Of a stretch of DNA of 64,000 nucleotides, positions 18,499 through 31,683 are shown one piece after another. The DNA lies in assembly GCF_011044155.1 (NCBI RefSeq), contig NZ_CP049056.1, positions 4,220,001 to 4,284,000 on the forward strand, in the 5' to 3' direction. The translations under genes and the position numbers were made by a program. Under the pieces are notes generated by a model. That model was not told where the DNA came from and ran no database searches. It was given only the letters and a program-made list of their open reading frames with translations. Numbering within the stretch: the first letter of the stretch is position 1; each line of letters begins with the position of its first letter. The DNA is from Pikeienuella piscinae (GTDB taxonomy: Bacteria > Pseudomonadota > Alphaproteobacteria > Rhodobacterales > Rhodobacteraceae).

Positions 18499-21312
18499 TC
18501 AGTCGCCGGGGCCGAGGGGCAGGTTGCTGGCGCCGGGGCTCGGGGTAATGCTCTGACCACCTCCGCCGCCGCTGAACGAGGTGCGGTCGCCGGCGAAAAT
18601 TCCGGCGCCGATGATCGAATTGTCAGTCGAATTGACATTGAGCGAACCTGCGGCCGCCCGCGCCGGGTCGCCGCCGGGGCCGTTGAAGAAGTCACCCCGT
18701 ATGCTGACCGAACTGGGGCGTCCCATGATGATGACATCCTGCGGGTTGCCGCCGCTGAATGCGGTCCCGTCGCCGGGATTGACCACGAGGGAGACATCCG
18801 CGCCAAGAAGGTCCGTGAGATTGGCCGAGCCGCTCCGTTGGCCGAAATTGAAACTCATGTCGAAGCCGGCGCCGTCCACCACGGTCGCGCCGTCGACGGT
18901 GGCGGAAATGGCGGCGAAGCCGCTGTAGTCCGCGATGCCCGAGGTCGGCAGATTGATCTCAGAGGTGATGTCGCCGGCGACGAAGGCGCCGAGATGGAGG
19001 CGCTGGTCGTTGGTGATCGGGTCGCACTCATTGCTGCAGGCGGCGAGAGCGCTGTCGGGCTCGGCGCGCACCTCGCCCGCCCACCAGCCCCAGGTCAGGT
19101 ATTCCGATTTGGGCGTGACGCCGGCCGGAAATATCCCGCCGTCGCCGGCGAATTCGGCCGAGGCGAGCGCGCCGCGAAACTCGTTCGGGTCGCCACCGAC
19201 GGAAGTCTGGAAATTCGCGCTGTTCTGGCCCCCTGTCGCATCCCGCGCCGCATATAGACGATCGTCGATCATTGCGCTCTTGCCGTCTTCGCCGCCGTAC
19301 TGGACGATAAGGTCGAAAATCTGCGGGGATGCGTCCTGCCCGTCGAAGAAGCTGTCGACACCGAGATCCGCAGTGAAGGAGTTGGTGGCCGGGCTGAAAC
19401 TTATCGACACGCCGGCCGAAGAGCTACTGTACCCGATGTAATTCCCGTTGGTTCCGAGATCGCGCCCGGTCGTCGCGGCGTAGCCGGACAGGGTCGTGGC
19501 GGGCAGCGTCATCCGCTCGGTCGTCGTCAGATTGTCGACGGCGTTGCGCGAAGCGACGCTATAGGTCGTAAAGGTGGTCGTCGCTCCGGTATCGGGAATG
19601 GCGCGACCGGGCGTAGCTCCCTCGCCGCCGATATCGGTGCTGTTCGAAAGCGCGAAATGTTTCGCATTGGGGCCGAAGGCGGACGCGCCGGCGCCGTCTT
19701 CGACTGTCGAAATCGGCGTGACGAGACGAACCAGGCCGCCGGCGGAGTAGCTTGAGCCTTCGAAAGCGCCGCTGAACGCCGGCGTTCCCGTCTCGGCCGC
19801 ATCGACATTCGCGGTATAGACGCCGAAACCGGTGACCTGGGCTAAGTCGGGGCCGCTGATCTGCAGGAACGCCGCCCCGGCTTTTGCAGAGCCGCCGGTC
19901 GCCGCGCCCCCTGTGTTGCTCACGAGGACGAGATCGCTGAACGAGTCGCTCGAAAACAGGCCGCTCGCGCTCGGCCCGAACGCGGCGTCGCCGGTCATGA
20001 TGTCGGCGGAAATTGTGTAGGAGCGGGTCGTGACCGCGTCTGCGCCCGCATTGAGCAGCGGACCGCTGGCCTTGCCGGTGAGGAACGCGCCCGTGTCGCC
20101 GCCCTGCGTTTTATACACGGCATAGGTGAACTCGTCCTTGGGGTCGAAAAAGCCGTTGCCGGCGATCGGCCCCACCGGCGATTCGCCGCCGGAAAAGCCG
20201 AAGCTGAAAAAGCCCGGCGCGGTGGGAATTACGAACCTGTCTCCATCGGCGGTGACGCCGATCCGCGAACCGGCGAAAACCTGCTGGAACCCGAAAGCGG
20301 TCGCGCCGATCGACGCCCCGCCGGTCACGCCTTCGAGAAGAACCGGCGTCACGGGGGGCGTTACGGGCGGCGTTACGGGCGGGTTCACCGGCGGCGTGAC
20401 GGGCGGTTCGACGGGCGGTTCGACGGGCGTGCCCGGTCGCGAGTCGGCGATCACCGTCGTGATCTCCTCTTCGTCGCGGTGGAAGAACAACTGGTCCGGG
20501 CCGAATTCCGTTTCGCTTTCGCCGGTGGTGGAGATTGGTCCCTGATTCGGGGCGTCCTTCCTTTCCGAATTGGCGGCGGGAAGGTTGCTCTGGATCACGT
20601 CCGGGTTCTGCGGCCTTACCCGCTCGCCCGCGTCGCCGCGCCCGATCAACGCCACCGTCGTCGCGCGGATCAGATCCTGATCGGCGACGCCGAGATAGGT
20701 GATGACGCCGTCGACGCTGACCTCCGCGACGCCGTTCGCGCGGGAGATGACGATCTCCTCGCCGGAGTTCGAGGTGAGTTTCACATAATCCCCCGCGACG
20801 AGCATGGCGCGGGTCACGTCGTTGAGAATGGTGATGATCGCGATGCCGCCGCGGATGCCGATGGTGGCGGTCGGCGTCGTCACCACGGCGTCGTTGGTCT
20901 TCGATATCCTGCCGCCGATGAAGCGCAGCACCCCGCGGCTCATCGACATGGAGAATTCACCGGTTCGGGTCTCCGGATCGTAGATATATCTGTCGAGGAC
21001 CAGGTTGCTGTTCGGCGCGACGGTCAGGGAGGACTGATCCAGGAACAGAAACTGCCCCGAGCCGATCGGGGAACTTTCGATCCGTTCGTTCAGAAACAGC
21101 TTGTCCCCGAGCGTGAGAGACCGCGGGTCGGCTTTGGGCGGGGTGCCGTCGATCTGGCTGTTGACGGCCGCGACGGCGCCGACGGTTTCGGCGGCGGCGC
21201 CCGGCGCGTGGGCCGCGGCGAACGCGGCCGCGATCAACGCTGGCGCTACAGGCAGGAGCGGCGCCGCGCGCGACATGCGCTGCGGATCAGCGGGTGTGGC
21301 GGTCTTCGCCAT
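18499..21312 (-). CDS. Large FecR-domain surface protein, candidate type XI secretion cargo
   Basis: A 937-aa exported protein. A long signal peptide (residues 1-41) ends at GAAA; there is no lipobox. A FecR-type domain spans about 48-205 (QFLFLDQSSLTVAPNSNLVL, ATIGIRGG). A Pro-rich linker lies at about 293-323, then a long beta-rich region. The last 120 residues (about 794-911) have the layout of a TbpB-like beta-barrel: GFAAISATVDG, GFDMSFNFGQRSG, VSIRGDFFNGPGGD, GAGIFAGDRT. Such domains are recognised by SLAM-type translocators, and a SLAM-like gene lies 54 bp upstream on the same strand. The start follows GAGGAGG. The secretion route is inferred. Confidence 0.72.
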   Translation of the reverse strand: MAKTATPADPQRMSRAAPLLPVAPALIAAAFAAAHAPGAAAETVGAVAAVNSQIDGTPPKADPRSLTLGDKLFLNERIESSPIGSGQFLFLDQSSLTVAPNSNLVLDRYIYDPETRTGEFSMSMSRGVLRFIGGRISKTNDAVVTTPTATIGIRGGIAIITILNDVTRAMLVAGDYVKLTSNSGEEIVISRANGVAEVSVDGVITYLGVADQDLIRATTVALIGRGDAGERVRPQNPDVIQSNLPAANSERKDAPNQGPISTTGESETEFGPDQLFFHRDEEEITTVIADSRPGTPVEPPVEPPVTPPVNPPVTPPVTPPVTPVLLEGVTGGASIGATAFGFQQVFAGSRIGVTADGDRFVIPTAPGFFSFGFSGGESPVGPIAGNGFFDPKDEFTYAVYKTQGGDTGAFLTGKASGPLLNAGADAVTTRSYTISADIMTGDAAFGPSASGLFSSDSFSDLVLVSNTGGAATGGSAKAGAAFLQISGPDLAQVTGFGVYTANVDAAETGTPAFSGAFEGSSYSAGGLVRLVTPISTVEDGAGASAFGPNAKHFALSNSTDIGGEGATPGRAIPDTGATTTFTTYSVASRNAVDNLTTTERMTLPATTLSGYAATTGRDLGTNGNYIGYSSSSAGVSISFSPATNSFTADLGVDSFFDGQDASPQIFDLIVQYGGEDGKSAMIDDRLYAARDATGGQNSANFQTSVGGDPNEFRGALASAEFAGDGGIFPAGVTPKSEYLTWGWWAGEVRAEPDSALAACSNECDPITNDQRLHLGAFVAGDITSEINLPTSGIADYSGFAAISATVDGATVVDGAGFDMSFNFGQRSGSANLTDLLGADVSLVVNPGDGTAFSGGNPQDVIIMGRPSSVSIRGDFFNGPGGDPARAAAGSLNVNSTDNSIIGAGIFAGDRTSFSGGGGGQSITPSPGASNLPLGPGD
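20348..20430. repeat. Pro-rich linker coding repeats
   Basis: Imperfect 12-bp repeats (GGGCGGCGTTAC and variants) encode PVTPP/PVEPP units of the linker in the FecR-domain protein. They are coding repeats and a likely site of length variation. Confidence 0.75.
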
Positions 21313-21366
21313 GGCATGACCTCCTCGGGTCTTGTCGCGCGCACCTGGGGCGCGTTGGAATTCGCT

Positions 21367-22689
21367 TCAGAAGCTGAGCCCCACGGAGAGGCCGACGCCG
21401 AAATTCTCCAGATCGAAATTCGATACGTTGCTGTCGCGGTAGAGGTAGTCCGCGTCGGCCTGAACGAACCAGCCTTCGGTCAGATGGAAGACATGGCTGA
21501 TTCCGGCGCGAAGGTCGAGATCGTCTCGCTTGCGGTTCGGATCGACGACGGGGTCGGGCTCATCGAACCAGCGCCATGACGCGCTGGCGAAAGCCGCCAC
21601 GCTCCAGAGCCGGTCGGTGAATTCGACGCCGCTGTCATAGCGATGCACCGCGCCGAGCCTGAACCCGGCTTCGTAATTGGTGTTGTAGTCCTTGTCCGCC
21701 TGGTCGGATTCGGCGAAGGCCAGCGCGGAGAACGCGGTGGAGGGGTCGGGCGCGTAGGACGCGCCAATTGCGGCCCGGAAGCTCGGGCCGTCGAAATCGT
21801 TCTGCTCGTCATATTCGCGCCACTTGCCCTCGGCCGCGGCGAAAAGGTTCACCCGGTCGTTCAGGGTGTCGGAATATTCCGCGCCCAGCCCGGCGCCATA
21901 GTAGAGCAATTCGTTCCCCGATCGCAGCGCTTCGCCGGAGAGATAGGGACGGATCTTCGGGCCGAACCGCTCCGCGTTGAGCGACAGCCGCGGGCCGGTC
22001 AGGAAAGCGAAACTGTCGAGATCGCCGTCGGTCTCCTCCAGGTAATGCAGTGAAAACAGGGAGACGTCGGTCAGCCATACGTCGCTGTTCGGCCTGTCGA
22101 GATCGTAGAAATGTCGCCCCTGCGCGGTGGCGCGGAAACCGAAATCGTCTGTCTCTACAAACTGTTTGCCGAGAATGGCGGGGCGGCCGAACAGCAGCAC
22201 GTCGCCGTCCGGCGGGCCGAGATTGGCGTTTGAGGAATAGGTCGCGCCGAAGGTCGCGACGCCGGCGAAGCCGCTCTTCTGCGTGCGCTTGTCGATCTCG
22301 GTGAGGAAGGCGTCGATCCGGCGCGCGACCTCGGGCGGCGGGTCGTCATTCGCGAGCACGTCCTCGAAATAGTAGCGCGCGTTCTCGTAGGCGCCGAGGC
22401 GGAAATACGCGGCGCCGAGCTCGACCTTGGCGCGCCCGAGATTGGGGTTGAAGATCAGCATGCGCTCCAGCGTAGTGATCGCCGCCTCGTAATCGCTGAT
22501 CTCCACCGACGCGAGCGCGTGCCGGAACATGATGTCCAGATCGTCGGGCGCGTCCAGCATCGCTTCGTAAAGCGCGGCCTGCCGAGCGCGCAGGTCGTCT
22601 GAGGCGACAGCCGGATCCTGCGCCCGCGCGGCGCCGGCCGCCATACATCCTGCGATGGCCAGGCCGACCGCCATTCTCAGAGCAATCAT
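21367..22689 (-). CDS. TPR/beta-barrel outer-membrane protein, SLAM-like (type XI secretion)
   Basis: A 440-aa outer-membrane protein. Signal peptide (residues 1-23, AGAARA), two TPR-like helical repeats at about 45-115 (DIMFRHALASVEISDYEAAI, AKVELGAAYFRLGAYENARY), then a beta-barrel of amphipathic strands ending in a terminal Phe. This N-TPR/C-barrel layout matches surface lipoprotein assembly modifiers (SLAM, DUF560), translocators of type XI secretion. It precedes the FecR-domain gene on the same strand and probably exports it. The start MIALRMAV is chosen because the signal peptide begins there. Confidence 0.72.
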   Translation of the reverse strand: MIALRMAVGLAIAGCMAAGAARAQDPAVASDDLRARQAALYEAMLDAPDDLDIMFRHALASVEISDYEAAITTLERMLIFNPNLGRAKVELGAAYFRLGAYENARYYFEDVLANDDPPPEVARRIDAFLTEIDKRTQKSGFAGVATFGATYSSNANLGPPDGDVLLFGRPAILGKQFVETDDFGFRATAQGRHFYDLDRPNSDVWLTDVSLFSLHYLEETDGDLDSFAFLTGPRLSLNAERFGPKIRPYLSGEALRSGNELLYYGAGLGAEYSDTLNDRVNLFAAAEGKWREYDEQNDFDGPSFRAAIGASYAPDPSTAFSALAFAESDQADKDYNTNYEAGFRLGAVHRYDSGVEFTDRLWSVAAFASASWRWFDEPDPVVDPNRKRDDLDLRAGISHVFHLTEGWFVQADADYLYRDSNVSNFDLENFGVGLSVGLSF

Positions 22690-22911
22690 ACGAATTCCCT
22701 CTGCGCCCTCTCCCCAGGACTTGCTGTTCCCTATCACGGAACGGATTTGTTTCGGAACAGTTTTCTCCTTTTTCGCGATTCGCGGGGCGGGGCGCGGCAT
22801 GCGGAACGGGCGCGAGACTACGCTCCGACCCGGGCGACAGGCGATGCGCCCGGCGCGTATCGGCGGCTGAATCCGCCGCTGCGCCGGATCATAGCATTTG
22901 ACACTGATCGG

Positions 22912-24279
22912 ATGGCGTCGTTTTTTGGCGGCGATCAGAGATGTGGAGTCACCATTGTGCCCCTGACGACGTTTGAAAATGCAGGCTTCGCCTACACCGA
23001 CGCCGACGGCGGTGTTGTGCTGGACCTGAAGGCGGCTCTCGACGAGCCCGGTATCGTCATCCCGACCGCGGAGACGATCAAGATCGTCTCTGACGACACG
23101 GTGCGGAGCGTCGTCTTCGCCCCGGTGCTGGAGAACGGTTCCTTCGACGGACGAATCGTCGTCGATTTCGCGCAGTTCGCCGATCTCGGCGCGGGCGAGG
23201 CGGAATCGCTTTCGATTCTGTTCGACCTGCAGGACGGCGAGAGCAGGATCGCGGCCATGGTTCCGCTGACCGTCACCGGGCTGAACGATGCGCCGGAGGC
23301 GGCGGATCAGGCGTTCTCCGTCGTCGCGGGGACCGCGCTCAAGGGCGTTTTGCCGGCGAGCGACGTGGAAGGCGACGCGCTGCGCTTCACGCTGCTCGAG
23401 GAGGATGGGGCGGGGGATTTCACCCTCTCCAGGGACGGGACTTTCGTTTTCGTCCCCGAATCCGATGCGGACGGGGCCTTCGAAGCGACGGTCAGGGTTG
23501 AGGACGACGTCGGCGGCGCGACGGAGTTTGAGGTTTCGATCGACGTCTCGGCGCCCGCGCCCGCGCCCGCGGCGGCGGGAGCGGCGCCTGCGGCGGCGAG
23601 AGCCGCGCCGGTGCTCGACGGCGAGACGCTGGACGGCGACGAGGGCAATAACGGGATCGAAGGCGGTGATCGCGGGAATCTGATTCGCGGCTTCGCCGGC
23701 GAAGATTCGCTTTTCGGCCGCGGCGGCGCCGACAGTATCCTCGGCGGCGCGGATGACGACGTGATCCGCGGCAACAGCGGGGCCGACACGCTGCGGGGCG
23801 GCGGCGGCGACGACTTGATGTTCGGGCAGCGCGGAACCGACATGGTGTTCGGCGCGCTGGGCGACGACACGTTGAACGGCGGTGACGGCGCCGACGCGAT
23901 CGTTGGCGGCCGCGGCGCGGATATTCTCATCGGCGCCTACGGGCGCGACAACATTCTCGGCGAGGTGGGGGCGGACCGGTTGGTCGGCGGGCCCGGGTCA
24001 GACCGGCTGGAGGGCGGCCCCGGCGCCGATTTCCTGATCGGCGGCGGCGCGCGGGACCGGTTCATCTTCACCGACAATTTCGGCCGTGACCGGATCGCGG
24101 ATTTCAACCCCACGAAGGAGGTGCTGAATTTCACCGGCCATAGCGGGGTGAACAGCATGGCCGACCTGACGATCCGGCAAATGGACGGCGACACCGTCAT
24201 CCGGGACGGCGGCAACGGCCAGATCACGCTCTCGGATGTCGATATCTCGGAGATCGACGCCGACGATTTCCTTTTCTGA
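22912..24279 (+). CDS. RTX calcium-binding protein with VCBS/cadherin-like domain
   Basis: A 455-aa predicted extracellular protein. An N-terminal beta-rich part leads into a VCBS/cadherin-like unit beginning at TVTGLNDAPEAADQ, an Ala/Pro linker, then about 15 RTX nonapeptides (GGxGxDxLx; residues about 240-385) that bind calcium. The C-terminal tail ends in DADDFLF, a typical type I secretion signal pattern; no Sec signal is present. The start MASFFGGD is preferred to a longer frame that begins in the promoter region. It is divergent from the SLAM-like gene; no type I exporter lies in the window. Confidence 0.82.
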   Translation: MASFFGGDQRCGVTIVPLTTFENAGFAYTDADGGVVLDLKAALDEPGIVIPTAETIKIVSDDTVRSVVFAPVLENGSFDGRIVVDFAQFADLGAGEAESLSILFDLQDGESRIAAMVPLTVTGLNDAPEAADQAFSVVAGTALKGVLPASDVEGDALRFTLLEEDGAGDFTLSRDGTFVFVPESDADGAFEATVRVEDDVGGATEFEVSIDVSAPAPAPAAAGAAPAAARAAPVLDGETLDGDEGNNGIEGGDRGNLIRGFAGEDSLFGRGGADSILGGADDDVIRGNSGADTLRGGGGDDLMFGQRGTDMVFGALGDDTLNGGDGADAIVGGRGADILIGAYGRDNILGEVGADRLVGGPGSDRLEGGPGADFLIGGGARDRFIFTDNFGRDRIADFNPTKEVLNFTGHSGVNSMADLTIRQMDGDTVIRDGGNGQITLSDVDISEIDADDFLF

Positions 24280-24283
24280 GCGC

Positions 24284-26053
24284 TCAGAGGCTTTCGGGCG
24301 CGGCGTCGAGACAGGTGCGGTCCATCGCCTCGAGCAGGTCGCAGGCGGGGCCGATGGCGGGCAGCTCGTAGCGGTGGAAATAGCGCGCGGCGGTCAGCTT
24401 GCCGCTGAGGAAGGCGCGCTCCTCGCCGCTTGCGCCCTCCAGCGCGGCCTCAGCGACGAGAGCCTGTTTCAGCCAGAGCCAGGCGACCGCGACATGGCCG
24501 AGCATGTCGAGATAGATCGTCGCGTTGGCCAGATAGGCGGCCGGGCCGGCGGCGTGCGCGGCGCCGGTCATCGTCTCCGTCGTCTTCATCGCCCGCGCGG
24601 CGGCGTAGCGGAGGCTCTCGGCCAGTTCGGAAAGACCGGGGCGCATCGCGGCCTCGCCCGCCGTCGCCTCGATCGCGGCGGCGAGGCGGTGGAGCCCGGC
24701 GCCGCCGCCCTGCGGGATCTTGCGGCCGAGAAGGTCCATGCCCTGTATGCCGCGCGTTCCCTCGTGGATGTGGTTGAGCCGGTTGTCGCGATAGAGCCGC
24801 TCGACCGGATAGTCGCGGGTATAGCCGGCGCCGCCGAAGACCTGAATCGCGATCTCGTTGGCGCGCAGACCGTATTCGGAGGGCCATGACTTCATGATGG
24901 GGGTCATCAGATCCAGCAGCGCCGCCGCGCCCTCGTCGCCCAGCCGGGCCTCGTCCACCAGCGAGGCGCCGTAGAGGACCAGCATCAGCGCGCCCTCGGC
25001 GTAGGATTTCATCTGCAGGAGCATGCGTTTGACATCGGCGTGCCCGATGATCGGGACCGGCGGGCTGGTCGGGTCCTTCATGTCGGGCGCGCGGCCCTGC
25101 TTGCGCTCCTTCGCGTATTCGAGCGCGTGGAGATAGCCTGTGTAGCCGAGGCAGGCGGCGCCGAGGCCGACGCCGATCCGCGCCTCGTTCATCATGTGGA
25201 ACATGCAGGCGAGGCCGTTGTGTTTCTCGCCCACGAGCCAGCCGACGGCGCCGCCCTCGTCGCCGAAATTCAGCGCGCAGTTGGTGGTGCCGCGAAAGCC
25301 CATCTTGTGGTTGAGGCCTATGAGGCGGATATCGTTCCGGGTTCCGTCCGCGAGAATCTTCGGGACGATGAAGAGCGAGATGCCCTTCACCCCCGCCGGG
25401 CCGCCGGGGATCTTCGCAAGGACCATATGGACGATGTTCTCGGAAAGCTCATGCTCGCCGCCGGAGATCCACATTTTCGAGCCGAAGAGCCGGTATGTCC
25501 CGTCCGGCTGTTCCTCCGCCCGCGTGCGGATATCGGCGAGGCCGGAGCCGGCCTGCGGCTCGGAAAGGCACATGGTGCCGGTCCAGCGGCCTTCGAGGAT
25601 CGGCGGCAGATATTCGGCGATCTGGCTCTCGGAGCCATGCGCCGCCAGCATCGCGCCGACGCCAACCGAGAGCATGGCGTAGCCGTTGAGCGAGACATTG
25701 GCGGCGTTGAACCAGGCGGAGACGCCCTGCGCCACGGTGAAGGGGAGGCCCATGCCGCCAAGTTCCTCCGCGAAGCCGGCGGTCTGGAAACCGGCGGCCC
25801 AGTAAGCGTCGAGCGCGGCTTTCGCCTCCGGGATGATGCGGACGCGGCCGTTCTCGAACGCCGGCTCCTCCACATCGAGCCGCGCCGCCAGCGGCGCCCA
25901 TTCGCGCGTCGCGACCCCTTCCGCGAGATCGAGGATCTGGTCGTAATCGGCCCGCGTCTGCCCGGCGTGGGCGGGGTGGTTCGCAAACCGCTCCACCCCG
26001 ATCACGTCATGCAGCATGAAGGCGAGGTCGCGGGGGCGGAGGATGGTGGACAT
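24284..26053 (-). CDS. Acyl-CoA dehydrogenase
   Basis: A 589-aa flavoprotein of the long form of the family, oxidising acyl-CoA to enoyl-CoA with FAD. Landmarks are TMCLSEPQAGSGLADIRTRAE, FGSKMWISGGEHE, NHKMGFRGTTNCALNF, QVFGGAGYTRDYPVERLYRDNR and IHEGTRGIQGMDLLGRKI. The extra C-terminal region (after residue 470) is typical of the AcdA-type, around 590 aa, seen in alphaproteobacteria. Its 3' end faces the RTX gene with only 4 bp between. Confidence 0.9.
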   Translation of the reverse strand: MSTILRPRDLAFMLHDVIGVERFANHPAHAGQTRADYDQILDLAEGVATREWAPLAARLDVEEPAFENGRVRIIPEAKAALDAYWAAGFQTAGFAEELGGMGLPFTVAQGVSAWFNAANVSLNGYAMLSVGVGAMLAAHGSESQIAEYLPPILEGRWTGTMCLSEPQAGSGLADIRTRAEEQPDGTYRLFGSKMWISGGEHELSENIVHMVLAKIPGGPAGVKGISLFIVPKILADGTRNDIRLIGLNHKMGFRGTTNCALNFGDEGGAVGWLVGEKHNGLACMFHMMNEARIGVGLGAACLGYTGYLHALEYAKERKQGRAPDMKDPTSPPVPIIGHADVKRMLLQMKSYAEGALMLVLYGASLVDEARLGDEGAAALLDLMTPIMKSWPSEYGLRANEIAIQVFGGAGYTRDYPVERLYRDNRLNHIHEGTRGIQGMDLLGRKIPQGGGAGLHRLAAAIEATAGEAAMRPGLSELAESLRYAAARAMKTTETMTGAAHAAGPAAYLANATIYLDMLGHVAVAWLWLKQALVAEAALEGASGEERAFLSGKLTAARYFHRYELPAIGPACDLLEAMDRTCLDAAPESL

Positions 26054-26237
26054 GGGCGATGATCCTGTCGGGGCGTTCGGAGAGACTGCGCCAGGAGGCG
26101 GGCGCCCGCAAGTTCAACGGCGGGACGGCGCGGGGCCGATCAGCATATTTGATGCCCGGAGGGGCGGAGAGGCCGGCGCGCTGTGGTCGTGCGAGCCGGC
26201 CTTCGAATCCCCGGCGCGCGCCGACGGGTTCGCGAGT

Positions 26238-26636
26238 CTACCGCGGCGTCGCCTGCGACCGCATGGCGTCGACGCTCCAGGGGCCGGGGCCGGCGAAGAC
26301 CAGGTAGAGAAAGACGAAGCAGTAGAGGATCGCCGCGTCGCCGCCGTTGTTGACCGGGAAGAAGTCCTGCGGCGCATGCGCGATCCAGTAGGCGACCGCC
26401 ATCATCCCCGAGGCGAGGAAGGCCGCCGCCCGGGTCAGGAAGCCGGCCGCGATCAGGGCGCCGCAGACAAGTTCGATCACGCCGGCGGTCCAGGAGAGCG
26501 AGAAGGCCGCCGGCCCGCTCTCGGCAAAGGGAAAGCCGAGGAGCTTCTGCGTGCCATGCGCCATGAAGATGAGGCCCGCGACGATGCGCAGGATGCTGAG
26601 AATGCGGGGCGCCCAGGCGTTCAGTGTTTCGGTCAC
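26238..26636 (-). CDS. DoxX-family membrane protein
   Basis: A 132-aa integral membrane protein with four predicted spans and the DoxX signature (ILRIVAGLIFMAHGTQKLLGFP, AGVIELVCGALIAAGFLTRAAAFLASGMMAVAYW). A GTG start at 26636 follows an AGGAA ribosome binding site; the long upstream open frame has no coding support and would read through the str promoter region. The exact function is unknown; relatives act in thiosulfate oxidation or redox stress. Confidence 0.8.
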   Translation of the reverse strand: MTETLNAWAPRILSILRIVAGLIFMAHGTQKLLGFPFAESGPAAFSLSWTAGVIELVCGALIAAGFLTRAAAFLASGMMAVAYWIAHAPQDFFPVNNGGDAAILYCFVFLYLVFAGPGPWSVDAMRSQATPR

Positions 26637-26844
26637 GCATTGTTCCTGTATCGTTTCGTTCGCGGCGTAGGGCGCCGCCAGCCGCCACCCTGGCCGCGAT
26701 TGAGTTTTCGACCGGCTGACGGCGGCGGGCTCGATCCCGGCGCCGGTCTTTCGCAGATTGCCGGCGCGGCGGCAACGCCGATCGCGGGGATTGCGCGGCG
26801 CCGGCGCCGGGCCGGAAAGCGTTAACCTTCGGCCCTTTCCGCCC

Positions 26845-26873
26845 TTGACATGATTCCCCCCCGCCCATAGAAG
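26845..26873 (+). promoter_or_regulatory. Candidate promoter of the str operon
   Basis: TTGACA, 17 bp, TAGAAG. A perfect -35 box and a moderate -10 box about 190 bp upstream of rpsL, which would give a leader of about 185 nt containing the 26969-27001 hairpin. Confidence 0.5.
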
Positions 26874-26968
26874 CCGCGCATCCCGTAGGGCCGTGTCCTG
26901 CCGGGGTGAGACAAATGCCCAAGTTTGGCGTCCACGATCCGGGTCTCGGCCTCGATCCTCTGATTTTC

Positions 26969-27001
26969 CGCCAAAGACGGTCGAAAGGCCGTTCTTTGGC
27001 G
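26969..27001 (+). promoter_or_regulatory. Leader hairpin upstream of rpsL
   Basis: CGCCAAAGACGG and CCGTTCTTTGGCG pair over 12 bp with one bulge, loop TCGAAAGG. No T-tract follows on the plus strand, so it may be an attenuator, an autoregulatory leader structure or an mRNA-stabilising stem rather than a terminator. Confidence 0.45.
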
Positions 27002-27063
27002 TTTCGCGCGTTTCGGCGACCGCCGGGACGCATGGTATGAAGTAAAGATGGGGTGTGAGCCCG

Positions 27064-27435
27064 ATGCCCACGATCCAGCAGCTGATCCGGAACCCCCGGC
27101 GGCCCAAGCCGGTGCGCAAGAAGTCGATGCATCTGGAGGCCTGTCCCCAGAAGCGCGGCGTCTGCACCCGCGTCTACACGACGACGCCGAAGAAGCCGAA
27201 CTCGGCGCTCCGGAAGGTCGCGAAGGTGCGCCTGACGAACGGTTACGAGGTGATCTCGTATATCCCGGGCGAGGGTCATAACCTTCAGGAGCACTCGGTT
27301 GTTCTGATCCGCGGCGGCCGCGTGAAGGACCTTCCGGGCGTTCGCTATCATATTCTTCGCGGCGTTCTCGACACCCAGGGCGTGCCTTCGCGCCGTCAGC
27401 GGCGGTCGAAATACGGCGCCAAGCGGCCGAAGTAA
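27064..27435 (+). CDS. rpsL: 30S ribosomal protein S12
   Basis: Decoding-centre protein, 123 aa. [18 protein letters not shown] and [17 protein letters not shown] are intact; the streptomycin-relevant positions carry the usual Lys43 and Lys88, and Asp89 (the methylthiolated residue in E. coli) is present. The start at ATG 27064 gives the standard N-terminus [10 protein letters not shown]; a GTG at 27055 would add three residues. First gene of the str operon. Confidence 0.97.
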   Translation: MPTIQQLIRNPRRPKPVRKKSMHLEACPQKRGVCTRVYTTTPKKPNSALRKVAKVRLTNGYEVISYIPGEGHNLQEHSVVLIRGGRVKDLPGVRYHILRGVLDTQGVPSRRQRRSKYGAKRPK

Positions 27436-27918
<483 letters not shown>

Positions 27919-27938
27919 CCCCCGAAGGACCTGGACCC

Positions 27939-30056
<2,118 letters not shown>

Positions 30057-30119
30057 TCGTGAAAACAGACGGTCAGGCGTCCGGACCCCGGACCGACCGC
30101 ATACTGATGGAGGGCCATC

Positions 30120-31295
<1,176 letters not shown>

Positions 31296-31307
31296 GGAAC
31301 CGGGAAA

Positions 31308-31331
31308 GGGGGCGCGGAACGCCGCGCCCCC
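31308..31331 (+). terminator. GC-rich hairpin between tuf and rpsJ
   Basis: Perfect 10-bp stem GGGGGCGCGG / CCGCGCCCCC with an AACG loop, but no T-tract. It may attenuate or process the transcript between the str and S10 units rather than end it. Confidence 0.5.
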
Positions 31332-31361
31332 GATCCCACCAGCCCCGGAAGGGCGAGAGAG

Positions 31362-31670
<309 letters not shown>

Positions 31671-31683
31671 GGAGACGCGGGCC

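Larger units (their letters stand above)
26637..27063. other. Promoter and leader region of the str operon
   Basis: No gene is supported. It contains the promoter-like pair at 26845-26873 and a large hairpin at 26969-27001 ahead of rpsL. Open frames through it on the minus strand are upstream extensions of DoxX without support. Confidence 0.5.

Noticed and set aside
16837-19257. 806-aa plus-strand open frame
   Set aside because: Antisense to the glutamine synthetase-like and FecR-domain genes; composition is non-coding.
20348-20430. Short tandem repeats that could suggest a CRISPR or satellite
   Set aside because: They encode the PVTPP/PVEPP linker of the FecR-domain protein; no spacers.
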